Shown piece after piece: positions 37,177 to 47,013 of a DNA stretch of 64,000 bases. The stretch comes from Winogradskyella marincola (GTDB lineage: Bacteria; Bacteroidota; Bacteroidia; Flavobacteriales; Flavobacteriaceae). Below the pieces are notes generated by a model, which ran no database searches, was not told the origin of the DNA, and saw only the letters and a list, made by a program, of their open reading frames with translations. Position 1 is the stretch's first letter. Each line of letters starts with the position of its first letter. The position numbers were made by a program, and so were the translations under genes. The stretch is from the NCBI RefSeq assembly GCF_029624125.1, contig NZ_JARSBN010000004.1:62001-126000 (forward strand), written 5' to 3'.

Positions 37177-38310
37177 AGGAGCTGTAGGTGTTTTCCAGAA
37201 ATAAATATTATCTATAAATACTGTACCTGCAGCCCAAGGTGTACCAACAAATTTTAACTGAAAAATTTCTGAAACTGTTAATCCTTGATCTGTATATTCA
37301 GAAATTGGAATATCAATACTCGTCCAATTGTTTGCTGTTAATGATCTGGTTGCTGGCGCTTCAGTTACTGTACCTGAAGCATTATTAATTAATGATGTTT
37401 CAATATCTGTTACAGCTTCTGCTGTCCAAACATCTAAGTGTAAATATTCCATTTGAGAGACATCTACCGTAGTTCCTTCTGCTAAAGCAATACCTTGATA
37501 ACTTAGATTTACATATTGAAGCATTTCATCTCCACCTAAATCGAACATTGCCCAGCCACTTCCTTGACCAGCTTGTCCCCAATCCGGGAAATAATCTGTA
37601 CCTGGAACATTATTATATGCACTGCTAAAAATTGAAATTACATCACCTTCTTCTCTTGCTGGAGGCGCTGGCGCAGAAGCTAAAGGCTGAAGTATAGCAG
37701 TCACCTCAAAATCTTCTGTATATGTTGTTGTTTCTATTGCTGCACCTAGTGCTTCTACAGTTATTGTATAGACACCAGCTTCTTCAAAAGTGTAGGATAT
37801 TGTTTCACCAATATTTGCTGAAACTGGATCTGCACCTGGAACTTCACCAAAATCTACTTCAAAAAATGTCGCAAATTCTGCATTTGCTGTAACATTTACT
37901 GTTTTGGATAACGCAGGATCATTCGTAATCTCTACTACTAAATTTTGTGGTGCCTGAAAAGACACTACCACTTCTTGGGTTATCGAAGTTGTTTCGTCTG
38001 TAAGTCCATTTGCTGTTACCACAACATCATACACACCTTCTTGATATGTGTGCGAAATGTCTTCACCAGGACCTATAAGTTCTGACACTTCTGATCCATC
38101 ACCAAAGTCTATTACATAACCTGTAACACCTTCTCCAGAAGGCCTTAATGTTACCAAACCTGTATTATCTTGAGTTACCGTTACATCAACAGAAATATTT
38201 GTTGGCGGTTCAATCTGATTAACAAAATCAGTATTATCATCTTCTTTAGTACAGCCAAAAACGACAAGTACTAAAAGAAGAAATTTTAATTGTTGCTTAA
38301 TTATCTTCAT
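36217..38310 (-). CDS. PKD-domain surface glycan-binding lipoprotein (SusE position)
   Basis: A 697-residue lipoprotein (lipobox VVFGCTKED) encoded between susD and a GH16 gene, the usual place for a surface glycan-binding protein. In order: PKD-like domain 1 (about 35-120, VIDFGDGSEVSE), PKD-like domain 2 (about 120-205), a carbohydrate-binding-like domain (about 210-378, ending VFIDNIYFWK), then two tandem copies of a 161-residue module that begins SP(L/I)VGTWVLAPEAGAL. The copies are about 75-80 percent identical and carry conserved cysteines (WWSCDAxCVxDRACQYDD). No catalytic motif is seen, so the role is binding of laminarin. Confidence 0.88.
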   Translation of the reverse strand: MKIIKQQLKFLLLVLVVFGCTKEDDNTDFVNQIEPPTNISVDVTVTQDNTGLVTLRPSGEGVTGYVIDFGDGSEVSELIGPGEDISHTYQEGVYDVVVTANGLTDETTSITQEVVVSFQAPQNLVVEITNDPALSKTVNVTANAEFATFFEVDFGEVPGADPVSANIGETISYTFEEAGVYTITVEALGAAIETTTYTEDFEVTAILQPLASAPAPPAREEGDVISIFSSAYNNVPGTDYFPDWGQAGQGSGWAMFDLGGDEMLQYVNLSYQGIALAEGTTVDVSQMEYLHLDVWTAEAVTDIETSLINNASGTVTEAPATRSLTANNWTSIDIPISEYTDQGLTVSEIFQLKFVGTPWAAGTVFIDNIYFWKTPTAPSPLVGTWVLAPEAGALGVGPAVGDTGWWSCDAVCVADRACQYDDEFVFGSDGSFTNNLGSETWVEGWQGGSEACGTPVAPYDGNAVATYVHNQAAGTVTINGTGAYIGLPKANNEGELPNVAVPESITYDVTFINENTISVVIESGAGVFWQYKLVRSGAPSPIVGTWVLAPEAGALAVGPALGDTSWWSCDAACVGDRACQYDDQFVFGPDGSFSNVLGADTWVEGWQGGSDACGAPVAPYDGSASATYTFDESAGTITINGTGAYIGIPKANNEGELPNVAVPSTIIYNVSMENSTTMNVHIESGAGVFWQYKLVKI

Positions 38311-38322
38311 AGTCTTTATTTT

Positions 38323-39792
38323 TTAATAACCAGGGTTTTGTTGCCAATTACCGTTTGAAAACTGTATCTCTTCTAATGGTATTGGAAATACTTCATGTTT
38401 ACCATCTACAAAACCAGGAATTACAGATCCGTTTCCTGTTCTTACTAAGTCGAAGAAACGATGACCTTCTCCCATAAGTTCTAATCTTCTTTCGTTTAAA
38501 ATAGCTGTTGTTAATGTTGCTCCTGTTGCTGAGATTTCGTGATCTGTATCTCCAAAGGCTCTATTTCTAACTCTATTAAGGTATTGTTGTGCAGTAACAT
38601 CACTTAAACCGCCTCTGTTATAGGCTTCTGCAGCCAATAACAATACGTCTGCAAATCTTATTGCTCTGTAGTTATTTGGATTTGTAAGGTTTTGATCTCC
38701 TGTATTTAAATCTCCTTGTCTAGCAATGTATTTTCTGTTATAGTAACCTGTATGTTCGTATCCTGTTCCGTACGTTGCTCCTGTTTGAGCTGCCCAAGTT
38801 TCGATATTTAAAATGGCTACATCTCTTCTTAAATCATCTTCTTCATAAGCTAAATATGCTTCTTCTGTAGGTATATTAAAACTGAAACCAGAATCAAATA
38901 AAGGACCGTTATAATTTCTAATACCATTAAAACCAACTGCAATATTACCTTCACTACATTGTAAGCATCCAAATCCTGCCCCTTCTGCATCTGTATATTG
39001 AACTTCGAAAACAGACTCTACTCCATTTTCTTGTTCATTTTCAAAAATTGTATCGTAATCGGCTATTAAATCGTAAGGTCCATCTTGAATTAAATCGTCT
39101 AAAACAATTGCCGCCTGGCTAAATTTTTCTTGATACACATACGCTTTTCCTAATAATGCTTGAGCAGAACCTTTTGTTGCTCTTCCTACTTGAGGTGCTG
39201 TATAAGAAAGGGTGTTTGATGCATAGATTAAATCTGCTTCAATTAAAGCATATACATCTTCTACAGGAGATCTTGGAATTGTTGTTTCGTCTCCTAACTG
39301 GAATCTAGTTTCTTTTAAAGGTACTGGTCCAAACCATTTTACCAATTCGAAATAATAATAAGCTCTCAAGAACCTTGCTTCAGCTATGATTATATCTTTT
39401 CCTTCAAAATCAACATTGTTTTGAAATTCTAACAGGTAGTTTGCTCTGTTAACACCAGCGAACATCCAGTTCCATAAGTTCTGAACTTGGTCGTTTACAG
39501 GTGTATGAATCATATCATCTATTTGCTGATACCCAATAACGTCTGTTGCGCTTTCGCCACCACATAATGTATTATCTGATACAATCTCTCCCATAATATT
39601 GTTTATGTAAGTAGATTGCAACAAATCGTAAGCCGCAATAAGTCCGTTATTAAAATCATCTTCAGAATTGAAGTAGTTTTCAGAATCGATAGAATATACA
39701 GGGTTTCTATCTACAAAATCATCTGTACACGACAAGTAAACTAAAATCAGTAAGACTAGTACAGGTATCTTTTTTATGGTTTTTATTTTCAT
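38323..39792 (-). CDS. SusD-like lipoprotein of the laminarin locus
   Basis: A 489-residue RagB/SusD lipoprotein (lipobox LVYLSCTDD). It has the usual helical TPR scaffold (AEARFLRAYYYFELVKWFGPVPL), a substrate-site region in the middle and the C-terminal signature ILNERRLELMGEGHRFFDLVRTG. It pairs with the susC gene 11 bp upstream and lies before the PKD binding protein. Function is the lid and initial binder of beta-1,3-glucan oligosaccharides. Confidence 0.93.
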   Translation of the reverse strand: MKIKTIKKIPVLVLLILVYLSCTDDFVDRNPVYSIDSENYFNSEDDFNNGLIAAYDLLQSTYINNIMGEIVSDNTLCGGESATDVIGYQQIDDMIHTPVNDQVQNLWNWMFAGVNRANYLLEFQNNVDFEGKDIIIAEARFLRAYYYFELVKWFGPVPLKETRFQLGDETTIPRSPVEDVYALIEADLIYASNTLSYTAPQVGRATKGSAQALLGKAYVYQEKFSQAAIVLDDLIQDGPYDLIADYDTIFENEQENGVESVFEVQYTDAEGAGFGCLQCSEGNIAVGFNGIRNYNGPLFDSGFSFNIPTEEAYLAYEEDDLRRDVAILNIETWAAQTGATYGTGYEHTGYYNRKYIARQGDLNTGDQNLTNPNNYRAIRFADVLLLAAEAYNRGGLSDVTAQQYLNRVRNRAFGDTDHEISATGATLTTAILNERRLELMGEGHRFFDLVRTGNGSVIPGFVDGKHEVFPIPLEEIQFSNGNWQQNPGY

Positions 39793-39803
39793 AATTATTT
39801 TTT

Positions 39804-42800
39804 TTAGAAATTAAGATTAAGACCAAACAAATACGTTCTTGGTATAGGATAGAATCCGAAATCTATTCCTCCACCAATTGGAGCGCCTGAAGTAGCTCCT
39901 GGATCGTAACCTCTGTATTTTGTCAATGTTACTAGATTATTTACTCCGCAATAAAGTCTTACTTTAGTGAAGCCCATAGACTCAATAACGTCTGCAGGCA
40001 AGTTATATCCTAGCTGAACATTTTGTAGTCTTAAGTAAGAAGCATCTTCTACAAAATAGTCTGAAAAGACATTATTTGTTGTTGCTGCCGTAGTTACTCT
40101 TGGCACTGTATTACTTGTACCTTCACCTGTCCAACGGTCTAACACATAATTTAACTGGTTAACATCTGTTAGAGTTCTTTCATAGTTTCTAACCATGTCA
40201 TTTCCTATAGAAGCAAATGCGTATGCAGTGAAATCTAAATTTTTCCAGTTTAAGGTTAAATTAAGTCCCATCGTTACATCTGGTATTGGATCACCAAGGT
40301 TAGTTCTATCATCTGTATCTATAACTCCGTCGTTATTAACATCAACATATCTTAAATCTCCCGGAGATGCATTTGCACCTAAAGCTAATTGTGAAGGATG
40401 CGCATCTACTTCTGCCTGATTTTGGAAAATCCCATCTGTTTTATATCCATAAAAATATCCTATTGGCTGACCAACTTCCATTCTAGAAATTGCCGGCTGA
40501 CCAACACCAAAAGATCCTCCTTCTATAAAACCTGTACTGTTATTAACCTCTGTAACTTCATTTGTAAGAGTTGTAACGTTATAACTCACAGATAACTTTA
40601 AATTTTCAGACAGGTTGTCTTTATAGTTGATAGCAAACTCAAACCCTTTGTTTTCTACACCACCAGCATTAATTGTTGGAGATGAACCACCTGGTGCATA
40701 CACACCTGCGATACCAGATACCGGAATATTAGAAATTAAAAGATTGTCTCGTTTATTTATAAAGTAATCTGTGGTAACATCTACTTTCTCATTTAAGATT
40801 GTAAAATCTAAACCAACATCAAACTTCTTTGCCTCCTCCCATTGAAGGTCTGGGTTTGGTAATTGACCAATAGCAACTCCGTTGGTTAATGTACCATCAA
40901 ACACATATGTTGCTTCTCCATTTAATTGACCAACATAACCGTTGTTAGGAATTTGATCGTTACCTAAAACACCATAACTAACTCTAAGCTTCAAGAAGTT
41001 TATTAATGATGAGTCATTTAAAAATTCTTCATCAGAAATAATCCAACCTGCTGTAGCTGAAGGAAAATATGCTACACGATTGTTTGGACCAAACTTGGTT
41101 GACATATCTCTTCTTAACATAGCAGACAATAAATATTTGCCTTTATAATCATATTGAAGTCTTCCAAAGACCGACATTCTTCTTTCATCAAATGCATAAG
41201 AACCTACATCTCTTACACCATCAGCTCCTGTTCCAGTAGCCAAGCTTATATCTGCATATGCCCAATCATTATTTGGCACATCATAACCTGTGGCAAACAA
41301 ACCGCTACCAAATGTTTTATAAATAGTTGTACCTAATGTTGCGGTAACATTATGATCTTCAAAAAACGTGTCTTTATAATTTGCAAAAAGATCTAATGTA
41401 TAGTCATTAAAGTTTTCAGCGCTTTGAGATACGCTACTTCTTGTTACATCAAACACCTTACCTCCGTAGTCTACAATCTTAGCAAAAGACTTTCCTTTTT
41501 GCTCTGTATTATTAAAACCTATTCTACTCGTAAATGTAAGTTGATCTGTTGGCTGATAATCCATAGAAAATGAACCGTTTAATTTTCTAAGATCAAAATC
41601 ATTAAATGTATTTTCTATTTGAGCAAGAGGGTTAATAATTTCTATACCAAGACCTGCTGTATTTGGCACTAAAGAGAAATCACCATTTTGATCATAAGCA
41701 GATAATGTTGGTGGTGCATTTAAAGCATTAAATAAAACCGAACCAAGGCCAAAATCATTTACACTATCTCTATCTAAATAGGTATAAATAACATTAGAAC
41801 TAAACTTTATCTTTTCTGAAATATCACCTCTAAGCGATAATCTGGCAGTATTCCTTCTAAAATCGGTTTTCTTTGGAGCTATAATACCTTGTTGGTATAA
41901 GTGAGAAGCACTAATAGTGTAAGCCAGTTTTTCTGAACCACCAGAAACACTAAAATCGTGATTAACTATTGGAACCTGAGAATTAAAAACCTCATCTTGC
42001 CAATCTGTTCCAACTCCTAAACCTGTAACGTTAGGATAAGGTAAGTTTTGACCAGCAGCAGCATAGCTTTCATTCAGAATTAATGCATATTCTGAAGCAT
42101 TTAACAGCGGTAACTTTCTTGTAGTTTCCTGATAACCAACATAGGTATTGAAAGTTACTTTAGTTTTACTTCCTTTAGACCCTGTTTTTGTTGTTATTAA
42201 AATAACACCATTAGCACCAATAGTTCCATAAATTGCAGCTTGAGCATCTTTTAGAACTGTAATAGTTTCAATATCATTTGGGTTTAACAAACTCAAATCA
42301 CCTTGGTATCCATCAATAAAAACTGCTGGACCATTAGTACCATTTGTAGATATACCTCTAATCCTTATATCTAGTCCTGCACCAGGTGCACCAGATTGAG
42401 TTGTTACATTAACACCAGAAACAGTGCCCTGTAATGCTTGTTCTACCTTTACAGGCGCTAACTCACTTAGGGTTTCTGAACTGACAGTAGACACTGCTCC
42501 AGTGACTTCTTTTTTAGTTTGAGAACCATAACCAATAACTACAACCTCATTAAGCGACTCAGCATCTTCCTGAAGGCTAACATTAATAGGATCGTTATTA
42601 ACTACTTTGACTTCTTGAGTTACGTAACCTAGATAGGATATTACTATTACCGAATTAATAGGTACGTCTTTTAATGTAAATATTCCATCGAAGTCTGTAG
42701 TAGCTCCTTTAGATGTATTTTTTAAAATAATGTTTACACCAGGTAGCGGCTGTCCGCTGGAGCCTTCTGTAATTGTCCCTTTAACATCTATATTCTGTGC

Positions 42801-42854
42801 AAAAGAAATAGCGCTATAAGAGAAGAGCAATAAAATTAAGATTTTTTTATACAT
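39804..42854 (-). CDS. SusC-like TonB-dependent transporter of the laminarin locus
   Basis: A 1016-residue outer-membrane importer. A signal peptide (ending SFAQ) is followed by CarboxypepD_reg domain, TonB-box region (LNEVVVIGYGSQTKKEV), plug with GPAVFIDGYQGDL and VLKDAQAAIYGTIGANGVILITTKTG (split near residue 195), then the barrel ending FGLNLNF. It is the first gene of the operon that continues through GH16 and GH3 genes to 30507. The 235-bp region between it and the regulator gene carries a palindrome and a direct repeat at 43036-43087. Confidence 0.94.
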   Translation of the reverse strand: MYKKILILLLFSYSAISFAQNIDVKGTITEGSSGQPLPGVNIILKNTSKGATTDFDGIFTLKDVPINSVIVISYLGYVTQEVKVVNNDPINVSLQEDAESLNEVVVIGYGSQTKKEVTGAVSTVSSETLSELAPVKVEQALQGTVSGVNVTTQSGAPGAGLDIRIRGISTNGTNGPAVFIDGYQGDLSLLNPNDIETITVLKDAQAAIYGTIGANGVILITTKTGSKGSKTKVTFNTYVGYQETTRKLPLLNASEYALILNESYAAAGQNLPYPNVTGLGVGTDWQDEVFNSQVPIVNHDFSVSGGSEKLAYTISASHLYQQGIIAPKKTDFRRNTARLSLRGDISEKIKFSSNVIYTYLDRDSVNDFGLGSVLFNALNAPPTLSAYDQNGDFSLVPNTAGLGIEIINPLAQIENTFNDFDLRKLNGSFSMDYQPTDQLTFTSRIGFNNTEQKGKSFAKIVDYGGKVFDVTRSSVSQSAENFNDYTLDLFANYKDTFFEDHNVTATLGTTIYKTFGSGLFATGYDVPNNDWAYADISLATGTGADGVRDVGSYAFDERRMSVFGRLQYDYKGKYLLSAMLRRDMSTKFGPNNRVAYFPSATAGWIISDEEFLNDSSLINFLKLRVSYGVLGNDQIPNNGYVGQLNGEATYVFDGTLTNGVAIGQLPNPDLQWEEAKKFDVGLDFTILNEKVDVTTDYFINKRDNLLISNIPVSGIAGVYAPGGSSPTINAGGVENKGFEFAINYKDNLSENLKLSVSYNVTTLTNEVTEVNNSTGFIEGGSFGVGQPAISRMEVGQPIGYFYGYKTDGIFQNQAEVDAHPSQLALGANASPGDLRYVDVNNDGVIDTDDRTNLGDPIPDVTMGLNLTLNWKNLDFTAYAFASIGNDMVRNYERTLTDVNQLNYVLDRWTGEGTSNTVPRVTTAATTNNVFSDYFVEDASYLRLQNVQLGYNLPADVIESMGFTKVRLYCGVNNLVTLTKYRGYDPGATSGAPIGGGIDFGFYPIPRTYLFGLNLNF

Positions 42855-43035
42855 AGTTGTTTTGTTAGTAAACGCAACTTAATAATTGATTTTAAGATAT
42901 TACTAAAAAGACACTATACAAAAAACATACATCGCAATTTTTTAGTTATTTTTTTATCAAATACACAATTAAATGTTAAGAAACTATTAAATACAGTGGC
43001 TTTTAACAATATCAACTATAACGTTATAGCTTAGA

Positions 43036-43087
43036 CATTTATATAAATGTAGTGGTGTTGTATAGGTAAAATACGTAACTGTATAGG
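43036..43087. promoter_or_regulatory. Possible operator region upstream of the laminarin operon
   Basis: Contains a perfect 14-bp palindrome CATTTATATAAATG (43036-43049) and two direct copies of GTATAGG starting at 43060 and 43081, 21 bp apart (two helical turns). It lies immediately after the regulator gene and about 180-230 bp before susC. It is a plausible binding site for the LuxR-type regulator, but no experiment or comparison supports it here. Confidence 0.35.
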
Positions 43088-43089
43088 AG

Positions 43090-45894
43090 TTATATTTGAA
43101 GTATATAATCCGTTAAGTTGACGTCATGCCCCAAATTCATCTTTTTACGTAATCTATATCGTTTTACCTCAACACTTTTCGGAGAAATATTAAGTAAAGG
43201 CGCAATCTCTTTTGATGATAAATTGAGTCTTAGATAAGCACAGAGTCTTAAATCGTTAGAGGTTAAAGAAGGATGTATATGTTTAATTTTCTTTAAGAAG
43301 TCTTTATCAGCATTATTAAATGCTTCTTCAAAAAGTTTCCAGTCGTCTGTTGTATTTAAGTTTTTATTTATAAGTTTTATTACAGACTTTAAATCTTCAA
43401 TCTTTTTAGCCTTAACAAGTTCCTTTTTTATATCATTAAGCAGTTCATTCTTGTTTATTAGATTCATTGTAGACATTCCTAACTCTCTATTTTTGTTTTC
43501 AATGTCTTGTTGAAGATTTTGATTTTTGAATTGCATTAACTGCTTTTGGTTTTCTAAGCCTTTAATTTCGAGCTCTCGCTCTTTTTTCTTTAATAATTCA
43601 GCACGTTGTTTTTTATAATGACGTTGGTTTAACCAATGAACTATTGCTAATAACAAAACCAATATTAGAATGTACAAGGCTATAGCCAGAGGCTTTAAAA
43701 ACCAAGGTTTATTAATTTCAAACTTATAACTTATAGTATTTTCTGAAATGGTATTTCCTACTTTAGCTTTAGCTTCAAACGTATAATTACCATAAGGCAA
43801 ATTTTCATACAAAACAGAAGAATCATCAACCCAATCGCTCCAATTATTATTGAATCCTAATAATCGGTATTGATACTTAGAGTTGAGAAATTTGTCAAAA
43901 TTAGTTACACTGTATTCAAAAGATATATTATTGTTTTTGTTGCTAAGTTGACTTTCGTTATCTATGTTAAGCGCTTTTGAATCTTCATTTAAGGCATAGT
44001 TAGTAACACCATTGAGTGCTATTGAAACTTCATAGTTATTGCTATTTAATTTATCTAAATCGAAAACCAAATAACCGTTAGTGGCACCCATTAGATACTT
44101 ATTACTTCCTAATTCTAATAGGTTTTCGTAACCAACTTTTGTTTTTCTTAGATCGTTAGGCAACGATAACGAAAAAGCTCTGTAGTTTGAAGATATTTTG
44201 CCAGGCTCAACATAATTCAAACTATTTTCTGAAAAAGCCCATAGTTTATCTGAGGTTTTATCTGCAATGAGTTTCCCAGAAACATATTGCTTAAAACCAA
44301 TCAACTTGCTTAGAGAACTATCCTTTTGAAACAACTCTTTCTTAGGCTTATACTCGTACACACCGTCTTCATAAGCATAGAGTACACTATTATTGTAACT
44401 AACCAAACCCGATTTATCACCTTTTGGTACGGACTCTTTTTTATAAACATCTACAGCAGTAAATGCCTCATTAATGTTTAGCTTATACACCCCTTTATAC
44501 TCGTGATTTACCAGGATCTGGTTATCGTTAACAAATTCAAAATATCTAGACGAGATATCGAACCCTTCTAACTTATTTCTTAACACCCATTTACCGTTAG
44601 AGTTTTGCAACACATATAATCCACTATAATTTCCTTGCAAAAGGAAGTCTGGCATAGATTTAATTTTCTGTAATTGCCATGTTCCTTGTACTTCAGAAAA
44701 TAGATTAGCCTGATTATTTTCTATTATAAAAGTTCCTTTATCATGACCACAAAAGAAAGTGCCATCTATATTTTGCAAACACCACACCTGACCTTCTGTG
44801 CCTTCAACGAAATTGAAATTATCATGCGAGTCGAGATTTCGGTAAAACAATCCTTGATTGGTCCCTAAATACAACTTATCATCGTGGACTAAGGATGTAT
44901 ATACGGTTCCTAAAACACCCGAATCATCATTATAAACTGTAAATGGAGAATTTAAGTTGATATTATTTATTCCGTTATCTAAACCCAACCATATATTACC
45001 TCTGCTGTCTTCAAATAAAGAGAGAACAGTATTATTACTTAAACCATTTGCCTGATCAATCTTTAATTTAATATTACCCTCTTCATCTAGCAATATTATG
45101 CCGTGAGAAACCGTACCCAACAAATAACCACCCTCTTTTAGCTGTATACTGCTATAAATACTATTATGATAAAGTGTGTTTTTTAGGTTTTCGTTCCAAA
45201 CCTCAACATTGTTATTCTTAAAAATATAGAAGCCATTTTCTTTAGTTTGAATTAACAAATCTCCTTCTTTATCAAAAACATTAATGATGACCTTATCTTT
45301 TATTACATAAGAAGCTGTAACCTGTTTTTCTTCACCATTTTCTATCTTAAAAAGCCCTTCACTAAACTTCTGATAATAAATAGTATCATCGACTTTATAA
45401 ATTTTTGTAATGGTGTTTTGAGACTCAATTACTTTTAACTCTCCATTAATGGTGTTATAAATGTAGATATGATTTAATGATTGAAATAGTATGTAGTTTT
45501 CTAAAGAAACAATGTTCCAAAACTGTTCATCTTCAATCAGTTTTATTTTTAACTCTTTTACTAGTGATGTATAGTTTAATTTACCAAAACTGTCTTTTTC
45601 CCAGTAACCAAAATCCATGTAACAACCAGAATATACTCGACCATCTATAACTCTAACTGATCTTAATATAGACTCATTAGGTGTTTTGTATAATTGCCAA
45701 CGCTCACCATTATACTCTAAAAGTCCTTTGTTATTGGCAAAATACATTTGGTCGGTTGAAGCCTGAGATATGGACCAATTCTGATCTTCAGCTTTATAAT
45801 CTTTAGTTGTAAAAATTTGAATAGGAGGAATCTCCTGACCATAAAAAATGGATGAGATTAAGAAAAATAGTACGAATAATTTCTTGCTAATCAT
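43090..45894 (-). CDS. Propeller-sensor transcriptional regulator with LuxR-type helix-turn-helix
   Basis: A 934-residue one-component regulator that spans the inner membrane. I place the start at MISKKLFVLFFLISSIFYGQ, a signal peptide. A periplasmic two-component-regulator-type beta-propeller follows (about 20-640, e.g. SLFEDSRGNIWLGLDNGINN), then a Y_Y_Y domain (about 650-735). One membrane helix lies at about 745-765, then a coiled coil, and a C-terminal LuxR helix-turn-helix (LNLSSKEIAPLLNISPKSVEVKRYRLRKK). It has no kinase domain, unlike hybrid two-component systems. Its location next to susC suggests it senses laminarin oligosaccharides and activates the operon. Confidence 0.9.
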   Translation of the reverse strand: MISKKLFVLFFLISSIFYGQEIPPIQIFTTKDYKAEDQNWSISQASTDQMYFANNKGLLEYNGERWQLYKTPNESILRSVRVIDGRVYSGCYMDFGYWEKDSFGKLNYTSLVKELKIKLIEDEQFWNIVSLENYILFQSLNHIYIYNTINGELKVIESQNTITKIYKVDDTIYYQKFSEGLFKIENGEEKQVTASYVIKDKVIINVFDKEGDLLIQTKENGFYIFKNNNVEVWNENLKNTLYHNSIYSSIQLKEGGYLLGTVSHGIILLDEEGNIKLKIDQANGLSNNTVLSLFEDSRGNIWLGLDNGINNINLNSPFTVYNDDSGVLGTVYTSLVHDDKLYLGTNQGLFYRNLDSHDNFNFVEGTEGQVWCLQNIDGTFFCGHDKGTFIIENNQANLFSEVQGTWQLQKIKSMPDFLLQGNYSGLYVLQNSNGKWVLRNKLEGFDISSRYFEFVNDNQILVNHEYKGVYKLNINEAFTAVDVYKKESVPKGDKSGLVSYNNSVLYAYEDGVYEYKPKKELFQKDSSLSKLIGFKQYVSGKLIADKTSDKLWAFSENSLNYVEPGKISSNYRAFSLSLPNDLRKTKVGYENLLELGSNKYLMGATNGYLVFDLDKLNSNNYEVSIALNGVTNYALNEDSKALNIDNESQLSNKNNNISFEYSVTNFDKFLNSKYQYRLLGFNNNWSDWVDDSSVLYENLPYGNYTFEAKAKVGNTISENTISYKFEINKPWFLKPLAIALYILILVLLLAIVHWLNQRHYKKQRAELLKKKERELEIKGLENQKQLMQFKNQNLQQDIENKNRELGMSTMNLINKNELLNDIKKELVKAKKIEDLKSVIKLINKNLNTTDDWKLFEEAFNNADKDFLKKIKHIHPSLTSNDLRLCAYLRLNLSSKEIAPLLNISPKSVEVKRYRLRKKMNLGHDVNLTDYILQI

Positions 45895-46123
45895 TGTTGC
45901 CAGTATATTATTTAATTTCAATATTAAACACATAACACAACACTGATGTTAAGGTCTTAATACTCGTAAATATAAGAACTTTGAAAAGCTTTGTAGAGGT
46001 AATAGACTGAATTTTACACCAAAAGAGAATGAACAACCTCACTCTACCAGCCAACAGACTTTATGATTTTTTAATTTGTGTATTAAAAAATACCTTAACA
46101 GCATAAAACAACCCTTCACTTAA

Positions 46124-46158
46124 TAAAGAAACCGCAAGAATATAAACTCTTGCGGTTA
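46124..46158 (-). terminator. Minus-strand hairpin terminator with no gene before it
   Basis: 10-bp stem AACCGCAAGA / TCTTGCGGTT (46130-46139, 46148-46157) followed on the minus strand by TTTCTTTATT. The nearest minus-strand gene upstream already has a hairpin of the same type at 46466-46501, so this one would end a transcript made within 46160-46465. Confidence 0.5.
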
Positions 46159-46465
46159 TAATTGAAATGTAACATCGTATAAATTAAAACTTCTTAACAA
46201 TTAAAACATATGAATTGTACATTTCGGCTAACTAACAAATATTAAAATCGAGATCTAATATATGTACTGTCTATATTTTATATCATTGATATATTTGTTA
46301 ACACTAAATTTGATTTTAGCTATCTGAGAGCTTTTTTAGAAGCTCTAGACCTTATAATCCATTTTTCTTCAACAACGTTTAATAATGTAATAACTCTTTA
46401 GCGAAAAATCTGCTGGGATGAGTATTTTATTCGTTTCTTACATATTTTATTAACTCAACATTCTT
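46159..46465. other. Gene-free interval bounded by two similar hairpins
   Basis: No open frame longer than about 22 codons is seen on either strand. It contains a 7-bp hairpin AGAGCTT/AAGCTCT at 46327-46346. The flanking terminators share the sequence AAAGAAACCGCAA. It could encode a small minus-strand RNA, or simply be the degraded remains of a lost gene. The stretch 45895-46123 before it is the upstream region of the propeller regulator and shows nothing else. Confidence 0.3.
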
Positions 46466-46501
46466 TAAAAGAAACCGCAAAGACAGTTAACTTTGCGGTT
46501 T
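46466..46501 (-). terminator. Terminator of the gdhA operon
   Basis: 11-bp stem AAACCGCAAAG / CTTTGCGGTTT (46472-46482, 46491-46501) followed by TTTCTTTT on the minus strand, about 110 bp after the last gene of the gdhA operon. Confidence 0.65.
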
Positions 46502-46612
46502 GCACACAAAACCTATGATAACTCTAGCATTTGCTACCAATCAATTTATAATCAACCAAACTCGGTTTTGTGATTTTAAATAAAGATTAAGTCATTTTTA
46601 AGCCTAATTCTT

Positions 46613-46984
46613 TTACCGCTTAAACATTAATAAAACCCGATATACCTCATTCTTAAATTTGTTATAACTCTGTGTGTATTCTATATAACTTTTGCGTTTT
46701 TGCATATGATGCTTCACTCTATTGTTATCGTACTGGGTTTTACTGTATTCAAATTCGGTTTTTAGTTCATTTTCATATTTACACAAGCTCGCCATTAACA
46801 ACACATTTGCTCTCTGGTTTGCCTTAATTTTATAGGACAACGAACTACTTTTTATCAACTGTTTTTCTAAGGTTTTAAAAAAATTTAATTCTTCATTTAT
46901 AATTTCCAGATTGTTTATCCATAATTCAATCTCCTTTAGATCTTTGTATAGACACAACCTTCTATGCTCATCTACTTTATACAT
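46613..46984 (-). CDS. Helical protein of unknown function (paralogue of the next gene)
   Basis: A 123-residue soluble, basic protein, predicted all-helical, with no signal peptide or membrane segment. Its pattern EIELWINNLEIINEELNFF lines up with ELTNWINHLQYIKKELSNF in the upstream neighbour. The C-terminal halves also match in spacing (SYIEYTQSYNKFKNEVYRVLLMFKR against YIYHLDKYRRLKDEFFNSIKG), so the two are tandem paralogues. It is last in an operon with gdhA and a Gre/Rnk-type factor. I do not recognise the family and assign no function. Confidence 0.65.
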   Translation of the reverse strand: MYKVDEHRRLCLYKDLKEIELWINNLEIINEELNFFKTLEKQLIKSSSLSYKIKANQRANVLLMASLCKYENELKTEFEYSKTQYDNNRVKHHMQKRKSYIEYTQSYNKFKNEVYRVLLMFKR

Positions 46985-47013
46985 TTATTACACTTAATAA
47001 ATAGCAGCTGGCA

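Noticed and set aside
46262..46327. 22-codon hydrophobic plus-strand frame (MYCLYFISLIYLL...), like a type I toxin
   Set aside because: It lacks the charged tail of such toxins and no antisense promoter is evident; it may be chance in AT-rich DNA.
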